In this document: positions 61,466 to 64,000 of the stretch, in pieces
Layout: the number at the start of each line of letters is the position of its first letter
How positions within the stretch are numbered: the first letter of the stretch is position 1
Assembly (NCBI GenBank): GCA_037893225.1
Contig: JAZGUH010000103.1
Location: forward strand, 930,001-994,000
Length of the DNA: 64,000 bases
From: Hippasteria phrygiana
Lineage: Eukaryota; Echinodermata; Asteroidea; Valvatida; Goniasteridae
Reading direction: 5' to 3'
Translations under genes and position numbers: made by a program
The notes under the pieces: generated by a model
Told to the model about the DNA's origin: nothing
Databases searched by the model: none
What the model saw: only the letters and a program-made list of their open reading frames with translations

Positions 61466-61523
61466 ATTTGCACTGCCGCGACGTAGAGGGCAGAAGAGAC
61501 ACTATCACAGTTCAGTCTGGTCG
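61463..61523 (+). repeat. A2, internal copy of the left terminal repeat
   Basis: Exact copy of A1, fused to B1. The junction holds a 10-bp inverted repeat (GTGCAAATAG and CTATTTGCAC) around AGTA, like a recombinase core site. Confidence 0.85.
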
Positions 61524-62000
61524 CGGCTACGATAAGCGGAAGGGAGAAGCGTGAATTATGTAATTCGTGCCTGCACACACATAGGCCTACACGCACATAA
61601 GTGTGTTGGCGCCGGCAATCGCGGGGCTCCTATTGTCTCTTTTTTGTTTGTACTCTTAACTTTTTCGGGGGGCCTCCGGTTGGTTTTGTGCGCGGTTTTC
61701 ATAAGTGGGCCTTGACACAATCACGGACCCTATTGTCCTCTTTGTTTCCGGTCCGCGGTCTGAATAGCTATAAAAACGCACATGTATAAGTGTGTATGTA
61801 TTGATTTGAGTTTTAGTGCCTTCTGTATCGTCTTTGTATATATGGAGGGTTTAAATAACACTATTAACTTGAAAAATAAGCAAGTTCGTGCTAGCGAAAG
61901 AGGATTCGGACCAGCTCAGGTGGTCGCCATTTTGTTTTGTTTTCCCACCCACCCATCCCAACGGTGTTGTTCGGGCTCCGGTTTCTATGCTCAAATCTCA
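61524..62000. other. Spacer between A2 and B2
   Basis: 477 bp with no coding region. It includes a TATA-like GCTATAAAAACGCAC at about 61768, which could serve transcription towards B2. Confidence 0.4.
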
Positions 62001-62063
62001 CGCCCATATCTAAACCTAGTAGACTCTGGAGCCCGAACAAAGCGGTGGTGCAAATAGAGTACT
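62001..62063 (+). repeat. B2, right terminal repeat
   Basis: It matches B1 at 62/63. It ends GAGTACT, followed at once by satellite AATTGTTCTGC. Confidence 0.85.
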
Positions 62064-64000
62064 AATTGTTCTGCAATCCCGCTTAAGTGCACATGCTATA
62101 CAGTGGACTAGCCGAAACCACCCCCCCCCCCCCCCCCTCCACGCAACCTGGGCACGAAATGAAGGCGTTTTTCGATCTGATGTTGAACGAAATAGCGCAC
62201 AATCTTGATTCTGTTGGAAAGAGGGACTCCTCAGCAACATCCATTCCAATTTCCAGCTCCAAGGACCCTAGTTCAGCCGAATGGTGGCCGAGATAAGCGA
62301 GTGGTTTCTTTTTACTGATTTTTTATATTTATGCATTCCCGATTAAGTGTACATGCTATACAAAGGACTAGCCGAGACCCCCACCAAGCAACTTGGGCCC
62401 CAAATAAGGGCGTTTTTCGGTCTGACGTTGAACGAAATTGCGCACAATCTTGATACTGATGGAAAGAGGGACTCATCAGCAACATCCAGACCAATCTACA
62501 GCTCCTCAAGCCCAAGTTCAGCCAAATTATGGCCGAGATAAGCGAGTAGGTTTTTCGAACAAATTTTAATGCATTCCCACATAAGTGCACATGATATACA
62601 ATGGACTAGCCGAGACCCCCACCACGCAACTTGGGCCCCAAATGAGGTCGTTTTTCGATCTGACGTTGAACCAAATTGCGCACAATCTTGATACTGTTGG
62701 AAAGTGGGACTCGTTAGCAACATCCAGACCAATCTCAGGCTCCTCAGACGCTAGTTCAGCCGAATGATGGCCGACATAAGCGAGTAGGGTTTTAGAACTA
62801 ATTGTTCTGCATTCCCGCTTAAGTGCACATGCTATACAGTGGACTAGCCGAAACCACCCCCCCCCCCCCCCCCCCCCCCCACCACGCAACCTGGGCACCA
62901 AATGAAGGCGTTTTTCGATCTGATGTTGAACGAAATAGCGCACAATCTTGATTCTGTTGGAAAGAGGGACTCCTCAGCAACATCCATTCCAATTTCCAGC
63001 TCCAATGAGCCCAGTTCAGCTGAATGGTGGCCGAGATAAGCGAGTCGTTTTTTTCGAACTGAATTTTTCTGCATTCCCGATTAAGTGTACATGCTATACA
63101 AAAGACTAGCAGAGACTCCCACCACGCAACTTGGTCACCAAATGAGAACGTTTTTCGATCTGATCTTAAACGAAATTGCGCACAATCTTGATACTGTTGG
63201 AAAGAGGGACTCCTCAGCAACATCCATTCCAATTTCCAGCTCCAAGGACCCTAGTTCAGCCGAATGGTGGCCGAGATAAGCGAGTAGTTTCTTTTTACTG
63301 ATTTTTTTTCTGCATTCCCGATTAAGTGTACATGCTGTACAAAGGACTAGCCGAGAACCCCACCACGCAACTTGGGCCCCAAATGAGGTTGTTTTTCGAT
63401 TTGATGTTGAACGAAATTACGCACAATCTTGATACTGTTAGAAAGAGGGACTCATCAGCAACATCCAGACCAATCTCCAGTTCCTCAGGCCCAAGTTCAG
63501 CCAAATTATGGCCGAGACAAGCGAGTAGGTTTTTCGAACGAATTTTAATGCATTCCCACATAAGTGCACATGCTATACAATGGACTAGCCGACACACCCA
63601 CCACGCAACTTAGGCCCCAAATAAGGGAATGTTTCAATCTGATATTTAACTAAATTGCGCACAATCTTCACACTGACGGAAAAAGGGACTCCTCAGCAAC
63701 ATCCAGACCAATTTCCTGCTCCACAGACCCCAGTTCAGCAGAATGATGGCCGAGATATGCGAGTAGTTTTTTTTTCGAACTGATTTTTTCTGCATTTCCG
63801 ATTAAGTGTACATGCTATGCAATGGACAGGCCGAGACACCCACAACGCAACGTGGGCCCCAAATGAGGGCATTTTTCGATCTGACGTTGAACCAAATTGC
63901 GCACAATCTAGATACTGTTGGAAAGTGGGACTCGTTACCAACATCCAGACCAATCTCCAGCTCCTCAGACGCTAGTTCAGCCGAATGATGGCCGACATAA
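62064..64000 (+). repeat. Satellite array, right block (runs off the window)
   Basis: About eight monomers resume in phase after the split-repeat element. Two carry poly-C tracts (about 62120-62137 and 62857-62881). These monomers are more diverged from the consensus than those at 4000-18000. Confidence 0.93.

Larger units (their letters stand above)
48218..62063 (+). mobile_element. 13.85-kb element with split direct repeats (PAT/Ngaro-like layout)
   Basis: The left end (A1, 48218-48278) recurs exactly at 61463-61523 (A2). The right end (B2, 62001-62063) recurs 62/63 at 61403-61465 (B1), directly joined to A2. Outside the element the satellite reads GGTTTTCGAACT and ACTAATTGTTCTGC, which join to the uninterrupted form found at 62790-62810 and share only ACT. 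This order and the lack of a longer target duplication are the hallmarks of split-direct-repeat tyrosine-recombinase retrotransposons. I find no recognisable reverse transcriptase, RNase H or recombinase, so this is a non-autonomous or gutted copy, or a new element type. A Harbinger transposon is nested inside. Confidence 0.6.

Noticed and set aside
48218..62063. Maverick/Polinton with AGT-type ends
   Set aside because: Only about 15 bp of imperfect inverted repeat, no 6-bp duplication, no polymerase or capsid genes, and the split direct repeats are not explained.
48218..62063. Helitron
   Set aside because: No 5' TC or 3' CTRR end with a hairpin, and no Rep/helicase motifs.

Overview
The window is repetitive, heterochromatin-like animal DNA. 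The host is probably a marine invertebrate, inferred from spliced transposase genes, metazoan-type DNA transposons, many TA-flanked MITEs and frequent TACATGTA/TAGGCCTA words. I cannot name the species. I see no ordinary host gene, rRNA, complete tRNA or CRISPR array; every convincing coding region belongs to a transposable element.

The base layer is one satellite family of about 238-240 bp, roughly 150 monomers in one orientation, covering 1-24213, 38060-48217 and 62064-64000. Almost every monomer carries the same 60-codon reading frame on the plus strand. Higher-order repeats are visible: an 11-mer of 2625 bp at 10440-15689, a 4-mer of 956 bp at 15690-17601, a 5-mer of 1194 bp near 41150-43537, and blocks shared at offsets of 3577, 23547 and 39507 bp. 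A 178-bp insertion with a 7-bp target duplication lies in three monomers and has apparently been copied along with the array.

Two large insertions, each about 13.85 kb, split the satellite, and removing either rejoins one monomer. The first (24214-38059) has 29-bp terminal inverted repeats (26/29 matching), a 4-bp AAAT duplication, 62-bp subterminal repeats and a spliced minus-strand gene. That gene encodes a DDE-type transposase (DUF7869-like; a Sola-type element is my tentative class). It has a zinc-binding N-terminal region, a coding array of about 9.5 forty-residue repeats and one in-frame TAG. The element also holds several MITEs, a 17-bp minisatellite and an 842-bp foldback.

The second insertion (48218-62063) has an A1 ... 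B1A2 ... B2 layout: a 61-bp terminal sequence is repeated exactly and a 63-bp terminal sequence is repeated 62/63. The internal B1A2 junction looks like a circle junction, and the target shows only a shared ACT. This is the architecture of split-direct-repeat tyrosine-recombinase retrotransposons (PAT/Ngaro type), but I find no reverse transcriptase or recombinase inside. Its interior holds a degenerate tandem array of about 106-bp units, a tRNA-like SINE head, a mariner-like MITE and a nested PIF/Harbinger transposon. The Harbinger has a four-exon transposase (58138-60490, minus) and a Myb-partner-like gene (55287-56218, plus).

An unexpected link is that the two unrelated transposon genes each carry the same TIR element in an intron, in the same orientation, 16-26 bp after the 5' splice site.
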